Positions 10,837 through 22,074 are shown, counted from the stretch's first letter. The stretch: 64,000 nt of DNA from Zygnema cylindricum (GCA_037447655.1 JBBHKE010001486.1:122001-186000); one strand, 5' to 3'. Translations and numbers: made by a program. Notes: generated by a model not told the origin, from the letters alone.

Positions 10837-11799
10837 CACCGCGAATCGTTATTAGTGTCAAAGTCACTAATTTGGGTTCTTAAAATTTTGATTTTTTTCC
10901 TCAAATAGGATACTTGATTTTAATTTGTCTTTGACGTTAATTAAGGTACCGTACAAAATAGCGTAACGGACGAAAGTAAAATAAGATATAAATAGTGTGG
11001 TGTACGGTCGATGTCAGATCGTACATAAATGTAACCTTTTAAAGTGACAAATTTACAAAAAATGAATTAAATCAGACGCGCACGCATAGGAACGTGCGCT
11101 AAAAAAACGGGATTAATGTGACACGTAAACTAGTATGGCATGTACGTGTTGTTTTGAAAAGTCTGTTTCGTGCGTAACTGCTAATTAGATTTAATATGGA
11201 GGTTTGAATAGATTCACGGATTGGGGGAGCGAACGGATTGATAATTAAAGTTACGTAAAATACTCATTGAGTGGTGGGAATAAGCAATGACAAATGGACG
11301 GCGGATCGCGAAGCGATCCGATGTAAAATAAACGAAATGTTGAAATAGGCGCCGCCGGTACGGAGCAGCTGCGACGCAGTTAAGTCAACGCAGTTGCGGC
11401 TATTTTTATGATACGTACGGAAAGCGCAGCCAGCGCAACTAGCGTAGCTACGGATAATATGAATAGGATAGAGTTGAAGTAATAATGATTAAACGATAGT
11501 GGTAGCTTAGTAGTTGCTTAGTGGTAGCTTAGTTTCTGACATACGAAGAGTACGGTGTAAATATTATGTACAACAGAGGTTTGTCCTTTTGACTAGTTAG
11601 GTTATTAGAGTAGATACAGTACGGCTGGTATGCCTCCGTACTCTGAGTATAACTTGCAGGACTTAGATTATTTTATGTATCGCAGTCAAGTTAATCAAAG
11701 CTATGGCAGACTGTTTTCTGCATCTTTGACCTGTTGGTGTGATCACTCTGATTGGTGCTTTCATGTGAAACTTTGTGGAGTTATTCTATGATATAGAAT
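10837..11799. other. Repeat-derived spacer with one MITE end
   Basis: 10838-10910 is the reverse complement of 905-975 (TACACCGCGAATCGTTATTA, then TTGGGTTCTTAAAATTTTG), so it is one terminus of a TA-family MITE; the other terminus is not clear. 11340-11460 has GCAG/CTGCG-rich degenerate repeats. No gene seen. Confidence 0.6.
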
Positions 11800-11809
11800 N
11801 NNNNNNNNN
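11800..11809. other. Assembly gap (10 Ns)
   Basis: Ten N characters. The true gap length is unknown. The transit-peptide exon that follows on the minus strand reads toward this gap. Confidence 1.
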
Positions 11810-12108
11810 TGACCCGAAACCGAAAATCCTAGAAAAGTCACAGGCAAGTTTCGCAACGTACGTCGATAATAGGCGTCGGATCCTTTCGTCCTTCAACTCT
11901 CAAAGATAGAGGAAACAGAAGGTAGTGAAAAAGACAGAGCCAACATGTGCTAGTCTTTGTTTCCTCGAGACAAACAAATGGTAAAGGAAACTTCTACCGG
12001 CGACGAAACGTCAGTTTACACAGCGAATAATCCAGTTACCTAAGGTCGTCGAGTGAACACAGTAGGCGACCTAAGCGGAGGATAAGACCAGAAGCCCTGT
12101 GTGGTTAC

Positions 12109-12294
12109 AGTTGCTGCGGCTGCCTTTACTGACAAAAATCGGCGGTTTACTGCCCGTCGAGGAACTGCGACTTGAGTCACAACTCCGGCTGATCGAAGAC
12201 CAGAATAGGAGGCGAATCCAGCGGATGACACAAGTGAGCTGCTGGAATCCATTGACCTAATAAGCGACACATTTGACTGCAAAGCAGCGGCCAT
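12109..12294 (-). CDS. Putative plastid-targeting first exon; rest of gene not found
   Basis: A 62-residue reading frame starting MAAALQSNVSLIRSMDSSSS. It is rich in Ser, Ala, Val and Arg, has almost no acidic residues, and reaches ..RRAVNRRFLSVKAAAAT at a GTAACC donor, the composition of a chloroplast transit peptide with a V-x-A-type cleavage context. An upstream in-frame ATG at 12375 would add 27 residues (..VCLPFPLK) and is less typical. Reading on past the donor gives a stop at about 12040. No second exon is seen between here and the N gap at 11800, so the mature protein is unknown. The targeting call is inference from composition; it could be a chance open frame. Confidence 0.45.
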
Positions 12295-12375
12295 CTTCAA
12301 AGGAAATGGTAAACAAACAGAGCTCCTTTGTTTCTGATCGTGTACAACCGAGACAGAAAAAGTGATGGAAGACAA

Positions 12376-13640
12376 AGGAGATAGAAACTCTCAACTTCCT
12401 GCTTTCCTAGGCTGCGGATAATAGCTGCATGCAACGCTTTGAACGGACACTGAAAAGATCCTAAAAGCCAAAGCCCAGTAGAGGTACGCGACTTCCAGAG
12501 TACTCCCGACTTGGGATAAGCCGAGATCGAACGGCTCTCCGAACGCCCGATGGACGATCGACGGCCCGAATCAGATTCATACTGGTTATTCTTACTTCAG
12601 CCCAATTTCTTAGGAGACGAAGAGATTACAGATTTCAGGCTTCTAGAAGGTAGAAGAAAAGTGCACCCCCTCGGCATCGATCCGTACAGACTTGGAAGAA
12701 TCCGTACAGAATTGCGGTATTCCATGCTTTCTTCTGGCTACCTTTACTACATGGATACCCTAAACTGTTAGGCAGAACAAGGGGAAAACCACCGAACCCC
12801 GTTGTACGCATAAAGGACATTTTCCGGAAGCGTTGAGCGTAAAGCAGAAAGGACACAGGTCACGGTGTTTGCATAGAGCAGACCAGTGCCGTAATTTGTA
12901 CAATTTCTAACGCCATTTGGACATTAAATTTTATTTTGGCAACAAAATTGATGATAGAATGTCGACGTTAACTATCGCTTTTAGGGAGATGGTTGCTCGG
13001 TGAATTATATCAAACTCGCTTAAAACGTACCATTAATATTCATGTGCACGTCATTTTCAATGAATCTACAATAGCGCATAACCCGATATATGTCCCAGTG
13101 TTGATCTCTAACGCGGACTTTGCCACAGACGCGTCAGTTGACATCGATTGCCACATCAATGTCGCTTTAGCGGTGCTACCTTTTGTTCAATCACATTCTC
13201 GCTTTCGTTCGTGATCGAGGACGGGCAATGGTGTGTGGTTGAAGGCACACCGGTTTTTTAGGCACTCCATTTAGCGCTTAAACTGTCAATGTCTACTTTC
13301 ATATTACGTTTTTGTCTACCATGCCGCCCGATTTTAGGGAGCCCGCCCTACACTTTCAACCATGTTATAGATTCTCGATATAATTGTTTGATTCGTACAA
13401 CACATGAAAGGGGACGTAATGTTACCCATCATTAAGTGTGAGATGTAAATATAGATGTTGCTACAAGTCGAGGTACACTATCAAATGTGAATTTTCTCAC
13501 ATAATTGTCCTCGCCTTCAACCTACAAGTCTTCTAAACTCTCGATTTTACGTGGTGTTCTTTCATAATACAAAGAGGACCCTTGGCGATGTTGTACCACT
13601 CTTTTTGAGTAGTCATTTAAGTGGTAAACTAAGTACATAC
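12376..13640. other. No gene recognised
   Basis: Upstream flank of the putative transit-peptide exon, then AT-rich sequence. Short open frames (12550-12771, 12993-13214) show no domain. Confidence 0.5.
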
Positions 13641-13780
13641 TATGGAGAGAGAGGGGGAGAGAGAGAAAGAGAGAAATAAGGAAAGAAAAAGAGAGAGGGA
13701 CAGCGTTATATAGAGATAAAGAGAGAGAGGGGGAGAGTTGGAGAGATAGAGATTGAGAAGGAGAGAGAGTGAGGAAATGC
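13641..13780. repeat. GA-rich low-complexity tract
   Basis: GAGAGAGGGGGAGAGAG-type purine runs, imperfect. Confidence 0.9.
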
Positions 13781-14690
13781 CAACTTTTAATAATTGGCCT
13801 AATTTTTATTAACTTTTCTAGTTGCTAAATGTTTATTATTTCCTTTTGTACTCGAATGGTACATCCACAAAAATTTGTAATAAATACTATAGCTTTGTGC
13901 ACACAAAAGTGAACAAGATTGCATAAAGATAAGTGCAACATGGGCCGCGTCCACATGTTGACACCCCCCCCATGCGAGAGGATACGACTACATTTTCGAG
14001 GGTAATTCGAACATACAATAGATGTTACGACATTAAATGCCAAAATAACTGTTAATGTCTAAGAACCGATGTATTCCTACGCTTCGCAAACATAACCTAA
14101 ATCAAAATCCTTTGACAAATGTATGATGTGACGTACGAGTACGTACCATGAATTAAACCGTAACGTTGTTTTTGTAAACTGTGTCTAACATCCACCCTCC
14201 CGAACTAAAACTAATAAACTTCGTATAAGTAGAAAACAAAGAGAGTACACGATAACGACAAAATGCATTTTATGCCTATTAGCGCTTATTTGTTGTTATA
14301 AATTGTTATAATTACTTATAAATGTACGATTGCAAAATAGAAGTTACGTGTGGCCGTGAATCCTTTTTTTGTCGGAGTTTATAATACAAAAAAAACAATA
14401 AATTAGACAAAGGTCACGAAACGTATAAAACCATTTGCATGACTCTATGTGTGAGGGGGGGCATCAACTAATAACTATTTGACTTACACACGATGTGACA
14501 CCAAATTTTGTATTATTTAACAAATTACAGGACTGTACGTGCAACTTACGCCTACTAACAAGGGTATGCGAACAAGGTGTCACAATCTAATAACGACATC
14601 ATTGATTATGATAAGCACAATGGTGTTGTGTATCGGGTATTTGTTTATTACGATTTATTTGATAACCCATATTATCAGTTATCAACGGTT
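13781..14690. other. No gene recognised
   Basis: AT-rich spacer on the 3' side of the hAT remnant. I see no clear terminal inverted repeat of the hAT element here. Confidence 0.5.
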
Positions 14691-14694
14691 AAGC

Positions 14695-15860
14695 ATCATC
14701 AAACATCAAGATCTCTAAGCTATCCTTCACCTCTAAAAATCTTTGTAGCATGATAAAATTTGTAGCAAACCTGGTCTCTCCAGGTTTCAAAAGCCTAAGT
14801 TTGGATATTTTGTGGAAAAAGGCTGCAGTCATGTGATGATTCATGATAAAATTCAACACCTCCTTCACCTCTCGGATAGGTGTTGAAAAAAATGATAATT
14901 TGCCCTAATCCTCCAACATTAGGTCCAATACGTGGGCAGCACATGGCGTCCACGTGATGGACGGATATTTTTCCATGAGCTTTGAGGCGGCAGTCTTGTT
15001 CACAGCAGCAGAATCTATCACAACTTCTACCACATGCTTGACCCCCACAGCAAGAACTCCTTTCTCTAACACTTGACAAACATATTCAGCATCCTTGATA
15101 TTCCCTCGAGTGTCTTCCGCCTTGAGAAACATGTCACCTTTGGGGGTGACAGCTAAAATGTTTAGGAGAGGTGTATCATCAACGACCGTCCAACCGTCTG
15201 ATGTGATTGAGGCACTAGTGATTTTTATGGTCTCCAAGTAGCTTGCCTAATCGCTAGTGATCGTTGCTTTCGTCTCAAACAAAGGCAATTTCTCATGGTA
15301 TTCTTGTGAGGAAACTTGAAGGACGACCCTATATCCCCGGTCTTCATCACTCTTGCCTTAAATATGGGTCGTCTAATAGTTGAAACGGCAAACCATTGGC
15401 AAATAAAGCCTTTGCCCATACTACATCCACCTCTTTTTTGTTATGCATATTGAATACATTATTTATTTTTTTCTGAACACCTTGTACCTTGCTACTTTGG
15501 CTAGATCCAGATCTAAGACATCCAATGAGTTCATCCAAATCGGATGTGACACGTTTCTGATAGCCATGAGAAAATTTTGCAGTTTCCAATGCATTTAACT
15601 CCGCTAGCACTTCATCTGGACATAAAATGCAAGCTCTAATGCTCCCACTTTTAATATTTCCAAGCAGATGGTTTTCTAATCCTAGTTGCTTGACCATTGT
15701 ATTCAAAATTGCAGTATATACAAATGCATATTTTGTTATTCCCAAGCAACCCTCCGTGTGGAGCCTCAGCGTGATCCCACTCGATTCCTCGTGGCCTAGG
15801 CATGGATGATTCTCTTTCGATTTGTGGAAACTTGAAGGGTGGGTTCAATGACAAGTTTAA
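14695..15860 (-). pseudogene. Decayed hAT-superfamily transposase (BED finger plus DUF659)
   Basis: Minus-strand pieces in the right order for a plant hAT protein. First is a BED-type zinc finger near 15690-15830 (GIEWDHAEAP, ICIYCNFEYNGQATRIRKH). A linker to FANGLPFQLLDDPYLR follows (15347-15690). Next is DUF659 at 14905-15237, with SDGWTVVDDTPLLNI, VVIDSAAVNKTA and WTPCAAHVLDLMLED. Last is a piece with KPGETRFATNFIMLQRF at about 14700-14780. Frame changes and stops separate the pieces, and the C-terminal dimerisation region is missing. DUF659 normally carries the RNase H-like transposase core. The element is dead; its ends were not identified. Confidence 0.88.
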
Positions 15861-16330
15861 TGTATGATTTTATAGCGTCTCTAATGGCGGCTTCCTTTGA
15901 AAGAGAATTGTGAAAGAGTGTGAAAGAGGAGTGGAGGACAGATGAAAACTCGCGCGCGTAAATGAACCAACGTCTCTTTTTTTGAAATTTCCGTACAGTA
16001 TTCCGTACAGTTTAGACGTACTAAATTTGCGAAAGCTACAAAACAAACAAGTGCTTTGTAGTTTTCGTAAAAAAGTCCAAATCCGTACGAATTGGACATC
16101 TATGTTTTTGGATGTACATTGCTATATAACTGTAAAAGTAGTAATCATAAGTTCATGCTCGCTTATTAACAATATTAACGTACCGTACGAAGGTCTGGCA
16201 AGGCCGCAAACTCCCAAACCATTCATTTCGTTAAAAGTTGCCATCTTGTACTTTAGAGGGCATATGACTATGGGATATCCAGACTACCGTTTAACAGTTT
16301 ACCAAAAAAGTAAATACTATAGAGTACATT
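15861..16330. other. No gene recognised
   Basis: AT-rich sequence upstream of the hAT remnant. Contains GTAC-rich words typical of the repeats here. Confidence 0.45.
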
Positions 16331-16852
16331 ACAGTACACCGCGAATCGTAATTAGAGTAAATAACGCTAATTCGGTCGCCCTAAATTTCGACTCTATCAT
16401 GTTAAATATAGTAGACGATTCTAATTTTTTCATTATACTATTTAAGGGTTCTTTTTGAATGAGCGTTAATAACTCTAATACAGTGCCGTTTGAAATAGTG
16501 TGGCGTACGGTTGGTGTTTGACTGTGCAAAATTGTACTTCATTAAGTAAAAAAGTACAAATAATGATTTAATACAGGTCGTTATCATGTAAATGCGTATT
16601 AACAAACCGCGTAGTGCAAACGTCATAGTGACGATAAACTGTACTTTTTGTCAGATTCTGTACGAACACCTAATTTACAGTAGAGGTATTCAGCGGGTCA
16701 AATTATAACACTTAAATAAATTAGAGTAAACTCCTTTTTGAAAAAGTTATATCACACAAATTAGAGTTCATAACTCTAATTATTTTTTTCTCTTTTTTTA
16801 CTCTAATTTCTTATTTACTCTAATTACGATTCTCTATGCAGTGTACTCTATA
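16331..16852. mobile_element. Tc1/mariner-like MITE (TA family), about 515 bp
   Basis: The left end AGTACACCGCGAATCGTAAT and the right end ending ATGCAGTGTACT are inverted copies with the shared core GAATCGTAATTAGAGTAAA; the right copy has a few extra bases before the core. Next to TA on both sides. Non-coding. Confidence 0.7.
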
Positions 16853-16903
16853 GTGACGTAAACACTTCTAGACTATGTTTTGCCACGAGATTATAATGTG
16901 CCA

Positions 16904-17087
16904 CTTAGGGTGAACCTCCATCATGTGAAAAGTGGGGTTGTTTACTGGAAAAAGTATATTTTCGTACTGTTTTTATTTTATTTTATTACTGGAGGTTCGT
17001 CAAGATTCTCCAAACTTCTGGGCGACAACGTCGACTGTCCGATTATGAATTTTCGAAGCAAAAGGTCACTTCGTCAAGTGATTCGCT
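16904..17087. mobile_element. Tourist-like element fragment, copy 2
   Basis: TTAGGGTGAACCTCCATCA, AAAAGTGGGGTTGTTTACTG, inverted CTGGAGGTTC, then the same flank as at 10745-10836 (GATTCTCCAAACTTCTGGGC). The two copies are close to identical in the flank. Confidence 0.65.
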
Positions 17088-17435
17088 AGTGGAGGACACT
17101 AGCCAATCACCGGACGTGTAGAACGTTTACGCGTGGAAAGGTCATGTACGAGCCGCGCGCCATCTAACATTTGCCACGCGCCGGACAGGCCGGTATCACA
17201 TCCGACGAAAACCACCACAAAAATTTTGTTGAAGAATGTGTTGTGACGCCTCCACCACCATCTATCGTCAATCGTAATTTGCTGCGCCTGCTTTCTTCAA
17301 AATTCCGATTTTGTTACGAAAAAACGGGAACGTAGAAATTGTACACCGCTATTACAACGACAAAACAGGAACGTAAAAAATGTACATTCGCTTAATTTTA
17401 TTTTGCGGCTGGTTGTACGGATACGACTTTAGAGT
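17088..17435. other. No gene recognised
   Basis: CpG-containing spacer between two Tourist-like elements. Confidence 0.4.
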
Positions 17436-18138
17436 TTAGGGCGTGTTCCCATATAACCGATATTTTGAAACGCTATTTTGGAATTTAGCGCTGATTTTAC
17501 GGTGTACTTTTCAAAGTGTGCCTATGTGAATCGTTACTTGCGCGTTCATTATTTTGAATATGTGGCAGCTGTACACGTCGCCAATACTTGCGAAACCCAA
17601 ACTGCTGACATTTGTAGACGCCAACGATCTCGGAACAAACTGCGGACATTTGTACGCCGCAAAGAGCTCCTGACATACTGGGACAATTGTCGACGCCAAC
17701 TGTCATTTGTTGAAGCCCACACGTGAACGACATAAGCAATCGCCTACGTCTACAAAATGACATTTGTAGACGCCCACAAGTGGACAACATAAGCAAACGG
17801 ACAAACACCTTTTTTTTCGTGTACTCTCCCAACCGCAAAAAAAAAATTGAAAACGTTTGACGCGTGCAATCCAGGTTTTCTATTCGTCAATAGGGTAGTA
17901 TTTTGACTAAAATCAGATCGCGATTTGATTCCAGTGCAAGTGTGAAGATGAGCTGGAAGTGGGTCGCGATGATAATAACGCCAAATTGCCGTACCTTCCA
18001 AGTTCCAAGATGACGCAAAATGTACTTGTGTTTTTGCCCATTTTTCGTACGGCGTAATATTTTCTCGTTGGAAGTCCCATTTTCTGTGAAAACGACAAAA
18101 AAAAACCCTTACTTGAACATATGGGAACACGCCCTTAG
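17436..18138. mobile_element. PIF/Harbinger (Tourist-like) MITE with TTA target duplication
   Basis: Termini GGGCGTGTTCCCATAT and its exact inverse ATATGGGAACACGCCC, flanked by direct TTA on both sides (17436-17438 and 18136-18138). Both features are diagnostic for the PIF/Harbinger superfamily. About 697 bp inside. Contains degenerate repeats of CATTTGTAGACGCC (17600-17790). The overlapping open frames on both strands follow these repeats and are not genes. Confidence 0.88.
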
Positions 18139-18309
18139 ACATTTTGCTTTTGGAATCTTTGACGACGTTCGTCGTCAAAACAGGAGTCTACGTGCATCCA
18201 ATCGAAAGAAAGCACGTACGCGATAGATTTTTTGCTGGCACGACTTGATGGAGAAGTGAACGAAATATTAGTGTCAGTAAACCTATCCGTAACATAACTG
18301 TCGGCGCCT

Positions 18310-18770
18310 GATGGAGAAGTGTCGTTAGGGTATCATTCCAGTAGGCGGTCCCAGTAAATGTACGGAGAAGTCTACTGGCACTGTTTACTGGAAGTCCGCT
18401 CCATTGTGTTGGGCCAGTGAAAAATCTTTCTAAATTATGATTGGTGCCACGTAGTTAGTGTTCACATTGTAAAAATCTAAAAATATTCTTCAAACGGAAA
18501 ATCTGAACGACAATATCTATACCAGCGGAGGTGGTTAATGATTCGTACGAAAAGTTTGCGGACATATTCTAATTTTGAAAATGGAAATCAAAATTTCGAA
18601 ACGGAATGGCAAATAGACGCCGCAAACTTTGAAGGTCGGTGGATGTCAGGCGGAGCGTGCGACGATACTTTCGGCTGACTTATATCCAGCGTGGCAAGCG
18701 GCTCATGACCTGTGACGTGTAGGCCTGTTCAAAGTGGATGATTTTTTGCTTTTTCACGTCTACCAATGGT
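18310..18770. mobile_element. Fragment related to the nested Tourist-like element
   Basis: GGCGGTCCCAGTAAATGTACGG, GATTGGTGCCACGTAG, ACCAGCGGAGGTGGTTAATG and CTTTGAAGGTCGGTGG follow the order seen at 7530-7960; the first half also matches 40040-40280. Left end near ATTCCAGTAGGCGG; right end not clear. Confidence 0.6.
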
Positions 18771-18786
18771 ACACGACCAGTGGGAG

Positions 18787-19152
18787 CCAACCATAGTTCA
18801 AAAGTAGGTGACCGTACGCCCATACAATGTGCCTATTGAATGCAAAACGCACAATATGGCCTTAAGACCCATATTGTATTGGTCGCAAAATGAAATAAAA
18901 TAGCAATAGGGTTGAGTTGCACATGGATCAATAGAGAATTAAACGTCATGTCTAAATTTGAAAAAAAAATCGGACAAAAAAATATTTATCTGTGAGTTTT
19001 GAGAGACTTTTTTATTTAAATCGTCAGATTTGGACGATCTGACGGTCGTTGATGAAAGTAGCGATCTAAGAAGATCACATGGAAAGCCCGTAACACAACT
19101 TACGCTAAAGGAAAGGCCAAATGGCCTACCAAAAAACGCCTTCTTTTGAACC
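18787..19152. mobile_element. Family B element, copy 3
   Basis: Starts CATAGTTCAAAAGTAGGTG and ends CTTCTTTTGAAC, inverted copies. Carries ACAATATGG-CCTTAAGACCC and the TCGTCAGATTTGGACGATC block in reverse orientation relative to copies 1 and 2. Confidence 0.75.
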
Positions 19153-19646
19153 ATAGTTCAAAAGTAGGTGAAAGTAGGCCCATGCAATATGCTTATTGTA
19201 TGTAAAACATACAATATGACCTTAAGACCCATATTGTATTGGTAGAAAAATGAAAAAAAATAGAAAGAGGGTTGAGTTGCACATAGATCGATAGAGAATT
19301 AAACGTTATGTCTAAATTTTGAAAAACATTCGGACAAAAAAAATAAAATCTGCGAGTTTTGAGGTATTTTTTATTTAAACCGTCAGATTTGGACGATCGG
19401 ACGGTCGCTGATCAAAGTAGCGATGTAAGAAGATCACATGAAAAGCCCATAACACAACTCATCCTACGCTGTGTCAGTACGCTAAAATTTCGTCTGGCGG
19501 CGTGAGCTGTACTATGATGATACGTCAGATTCATACGTTCGTACAGGAGTGTGCACAACGTACACACATACAGTATGCTTACTCTACGCGAGTTTTGTGC
19601 CAAGTTTTGTGCGCCTACCAAAGGCCTACCATAAAAACGCCTACTT
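19150..19646. mobile_element. Family B element, copy 4, cut by family D
   Basis: Abuts copy 3 (junction TTTTGAACCATAGTTCAAAA) and repeats the same interior in the same orientation. Its right end, AAAAACGCCTACTT, stops where the family D element starts (19647). Confidence 0.75.
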
Positions 19647-20281
19647 GCGTGGTTCACACTTGAAAATGGGGAAAACGGTTATGGTATGAAAACGGTACTT
19701 TTTTTTGTCCGCCGTGAACTAGCACGTGACGTTATCCTACGTCAGCTAGCGTGTCGTGATAAGAGCCACTTGCCCGTACGAAAATGGAAACGCTTTTCGG
19801 ACATGATATGTACAAATCCTTCCAAACCAAAATGTACTACCACGCAAGCGTTTGTACAGACCGTAAATAACCGCGAAAGAACTTTGGATATGTCCTTTTT
19901 TTTTCCATCGGTGTTTTGTCTTTTTTTTTAACACTACGTGTTCTCTTATGTGATTGGTCCCGCAGTTTGTTCATAAGTTTGCGACGGAATGAATTCTTGT
20001 ACGGTTCACGTCCGTGCGCTTCGTTTTCGAAATTCTTCAATATCGAAAAAGTGCATTCCAAACATGATGTCCGATGGCGGACGGCAGTTGCCGTTTGCTT
20101 TACGCAGCTGTCGAGCTTTGACGCATAGAACTGCATCTTTTGTCCGCCGCTACGCTCCAAAACGGTCGAAGCCAACCGCCCCAACCGTCACCGCCGCGTT
20201 TTTTGTCATTTTTTGAAATTTGGCGTACGGATCCCAAAATTTATGACATCGTTTTCCCATTTTTCCAAGTGTGAACCACGC
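19647..20281. mobile_element. Family D inverted-repeat element, copy 1
   Basis: Starts GCGTGGTTCACACTTGAAAA and ends with the inverse ..AAGTGTGAACCACGC. About 635 bp. Contains GTCCGCCGTGAACTAGCACG and GAATTCTTGTACGGTTCACG. Overlapping open frames on both strands lack known domains and are not conserved between copies. Confidence 0.75.
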
Positions 20282-20318
20282 AATATTGCGTGGTTCACAC
20301 TTGAAAAATGGGAAAACG
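20250..20318. repeat. Near-perfect 69-bp palindrome at the D-D junction
   Basis: The right end of copy 1 and the left end of copy 2 meet head to head around AATATT. Arms of about 34 bp differ by one inserted base. Expected to fold as a cruciform. Confidence 0.9.
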
Positions 20319-20722
20319 GTATGGTATGGAAACGGTACTTTTTTTTGTCCGCCGTGAACTGGCACGTGACGCTAGCCTACGTCAACTAACGTGTCGTGAT
20401 TCGAGCCACTTGTCCGTACGAAAAGTAAACGCTTTACGGACATGATATGTACGAAGCCTTCCAAGCCAAAATGTACTGCCACGCAAGCGTTTTTACAGAG
20501 CGAAAATAACCGCGAAGGAACTTAGAACATGCCCTTTTTTCTTTTTTTCCATCGGTGTTTTTTTTTTTTTTAAACATTACGTGTTCTCTTTTCTGATTGG
20601 TCCTCTAGTTTCTCATATGTTTGCGACGGAATGAATTCTTGTACGGTTCACGTCCGTGCGCTTCGTTTTCGAAATTCTTCAAAAACGAAAAAGTGCATTC
20701 CGAACATGATGTCCGATGGCTT
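20287..20722. mobile_element. Family D element, copy 2, truncated
   Basis: Begins GCGTGGTTCACACTTGAAAA right after AATATT and follows copy 1 closely to GAACATGATGTCCGATGGC, then is cut off. A third fragment lies at 45556-45893. Confidence 0.75.
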
Positions 20723-20934
20723 GAGTTTTATGCGAGTTATCAGAAGTAGTGTTATTGAAAAAAAAAAAGCTTTCACTTGTCAGTCCCTATTGAATTAGGC
20801 CTCAAGCAGAGCTATCTATTCACAACTTTCCCGGTTCTGAACTTCTGTATCTTCTTTGTTAGACTTCAGTAGTCTTTTGCTTTATCCAGTCACTTTTCTT
20901 CATCATATTCCGCTCTCTGTACAGCGAAGTAAGG

Positions 20935-22074
20935 ATGACGGACATAGAAAACAAATCAGTGGACGGGTTTGATTCAACTACAGAGGAGAGAGCACCTGCG
21001 TCGATGTTTGACAATAGTTTGACATCTATGGACGTGTCAGCAGCTTTTACTTTTCCTGTTCTGTTTCCACGAAAGAAGAAACTCGCTCCTGATCATCCAT
21101 TTTTTGTCCACGGGAATGTGGAAAGGGAGCTTTTGGCAAAGCAAGTGGCTGTGGATGTGACTGCTGATGAGATAATGGAACTCTTTCCAGAAGAAATGCA
21201 ACAACCTTTTTTATTTTGTCCAATTGGAGGTTGTCATGCAAGGATTGCTACTGTTGCAGGTTTTGATGCACATTATTTGGCGCGACATATGGCCACCTGC
21301 TCTGTGTGCTCCAAACAATATCCTTCTACGCGTCTTCTAAATCTACATATTGCAGAGAATCATGATTCTTTTTTCAAAGCAAAAGTTGACAGAGGGTATG
21401 ACATGTATGAATGTTTGATAGAAGGCTGCGCGGGGAAGTTCCAATCAGACGCATCTCGACACCGACATCTTGTGGATCTTCACAAGTTCCCTAAGAACTT
21501 TCAGTTTTCACGAAAGAAGCATCTATCAAAAAAGCAAAGGAAGAAAATCCCGCTGAGACAGCAACCTGCCACTGTGTCTCCTGCTTCTGTCAGTAAAGGA
21601 CAACAACAAGTGCTCGGTTGCAGTGCAAATAATGACGTAAAAAAAGATTCCCGTAGGGCTAGGAGAGCGGTTCTTTTAAAAGCTAACCTCGATAATTCTG
21701 CTCTGGAAGATAGTCAGAAATCCCATTCAATCCAAAATTCTTGCAGCACTGCCATTGCCAAAGGTGTAGATAGAGCCTTGTCTAGTAGACATCAAGACTT
21801 TCAGATGAATCTGTCGGACAATTTACCCGTTAGGGCTTGTCAGAATATGGAGACTAACGAACCCTCTCTGCAGCAAAGACGAGAATCGATCCAAAAAAAT
21901 GAAACCACCATGGACATAGATGTGGAGAACCTGAATTCAAGACTGTCCAACCTTAGTATGGCAAATACGGCTAACCTAATGGTCCCCACTGCTGTTAGTT
22001 TTGGAAGACGGAGAACAGTTGGAGCAGTCCATGCAGGACGCGGTAGCTCTTGTAGAAAGATGGAGGGCTTGTAG
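20935..22074 (+). CDS. ZNF511-like C2H2 zinc-finger protein
   Basis: An uninterrupted 379-residue frame. Residues 85-180 hold three zinc fingers spaced as in the ZNF511 family of eukaryotes: CPIGGCHARIATVAGFDAHY with ..RH, CSVCSKQYPSTRLLNLHIAE ..H, and CLIEGCAGKFQSDASRHRHL ..H followed by KFPKNFQF. A basic stretch (RKKHLSKKQRKKIPLRQQ) follows and could be a nuclear signal. The remaining ~170 residues are low-complexity Ser/Asn-rich with no recognised domain, longer than in animal ZNF511. A weak similarity in the tail (SFGRRRTVGAVHAGRGS) looks like the conserved C-terminal block of the family, which I infer rather than know. The function of the family is poorly known. The start is the first ATG after a pyrimidine-rich leader; a second in-frame ATG is at residue 24. 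Confidence 0.85.
   Translation: MTDIENKSVDGFDSTTEERAPASMFDNSLTSMDVSAAFTFPVLFPRKKKLAPDHPFFVHGNVERELLAKQVAVDVTADEIMELFPEEMQQPFLFCPIGGCHARIATVAGFDAHYLARHMATCSVCSKQYPSTRLLNLHIAENHDSFFKAKVDRGYDMYECLIEGCAGKFQSDASRHRHLVDLHKFPKNFQFSRKKHLSKKQRKKIPLRQQPATVSPASVSKGQQQVLGCSANNDVKKDSRRARRAVLLKANLDNSALEDSQKSHSIQNSCSTAIAKGVDRALSSRHQDFQMNLSDNLPVRACQNMETNEPSLQQRRESIQKNETTMDIDVENLNSRLSNLSMANTANLMVPTAVSFGRRRTVGAVHAGRGSSCRKMEGL

Noticed and set aside
17478-18226. Overlapping open frames on both strands (up to 142 residues)
   Set aside because: They lie inside the Tourist-like MITE, follow its internal repeats, and show no transposase or other domain.
19686-20365. Several 60-115-residue frames
   Set aside because: They are within family D elements, on both strands, and are not kept between the copies at 19647, 20287 and 45556.
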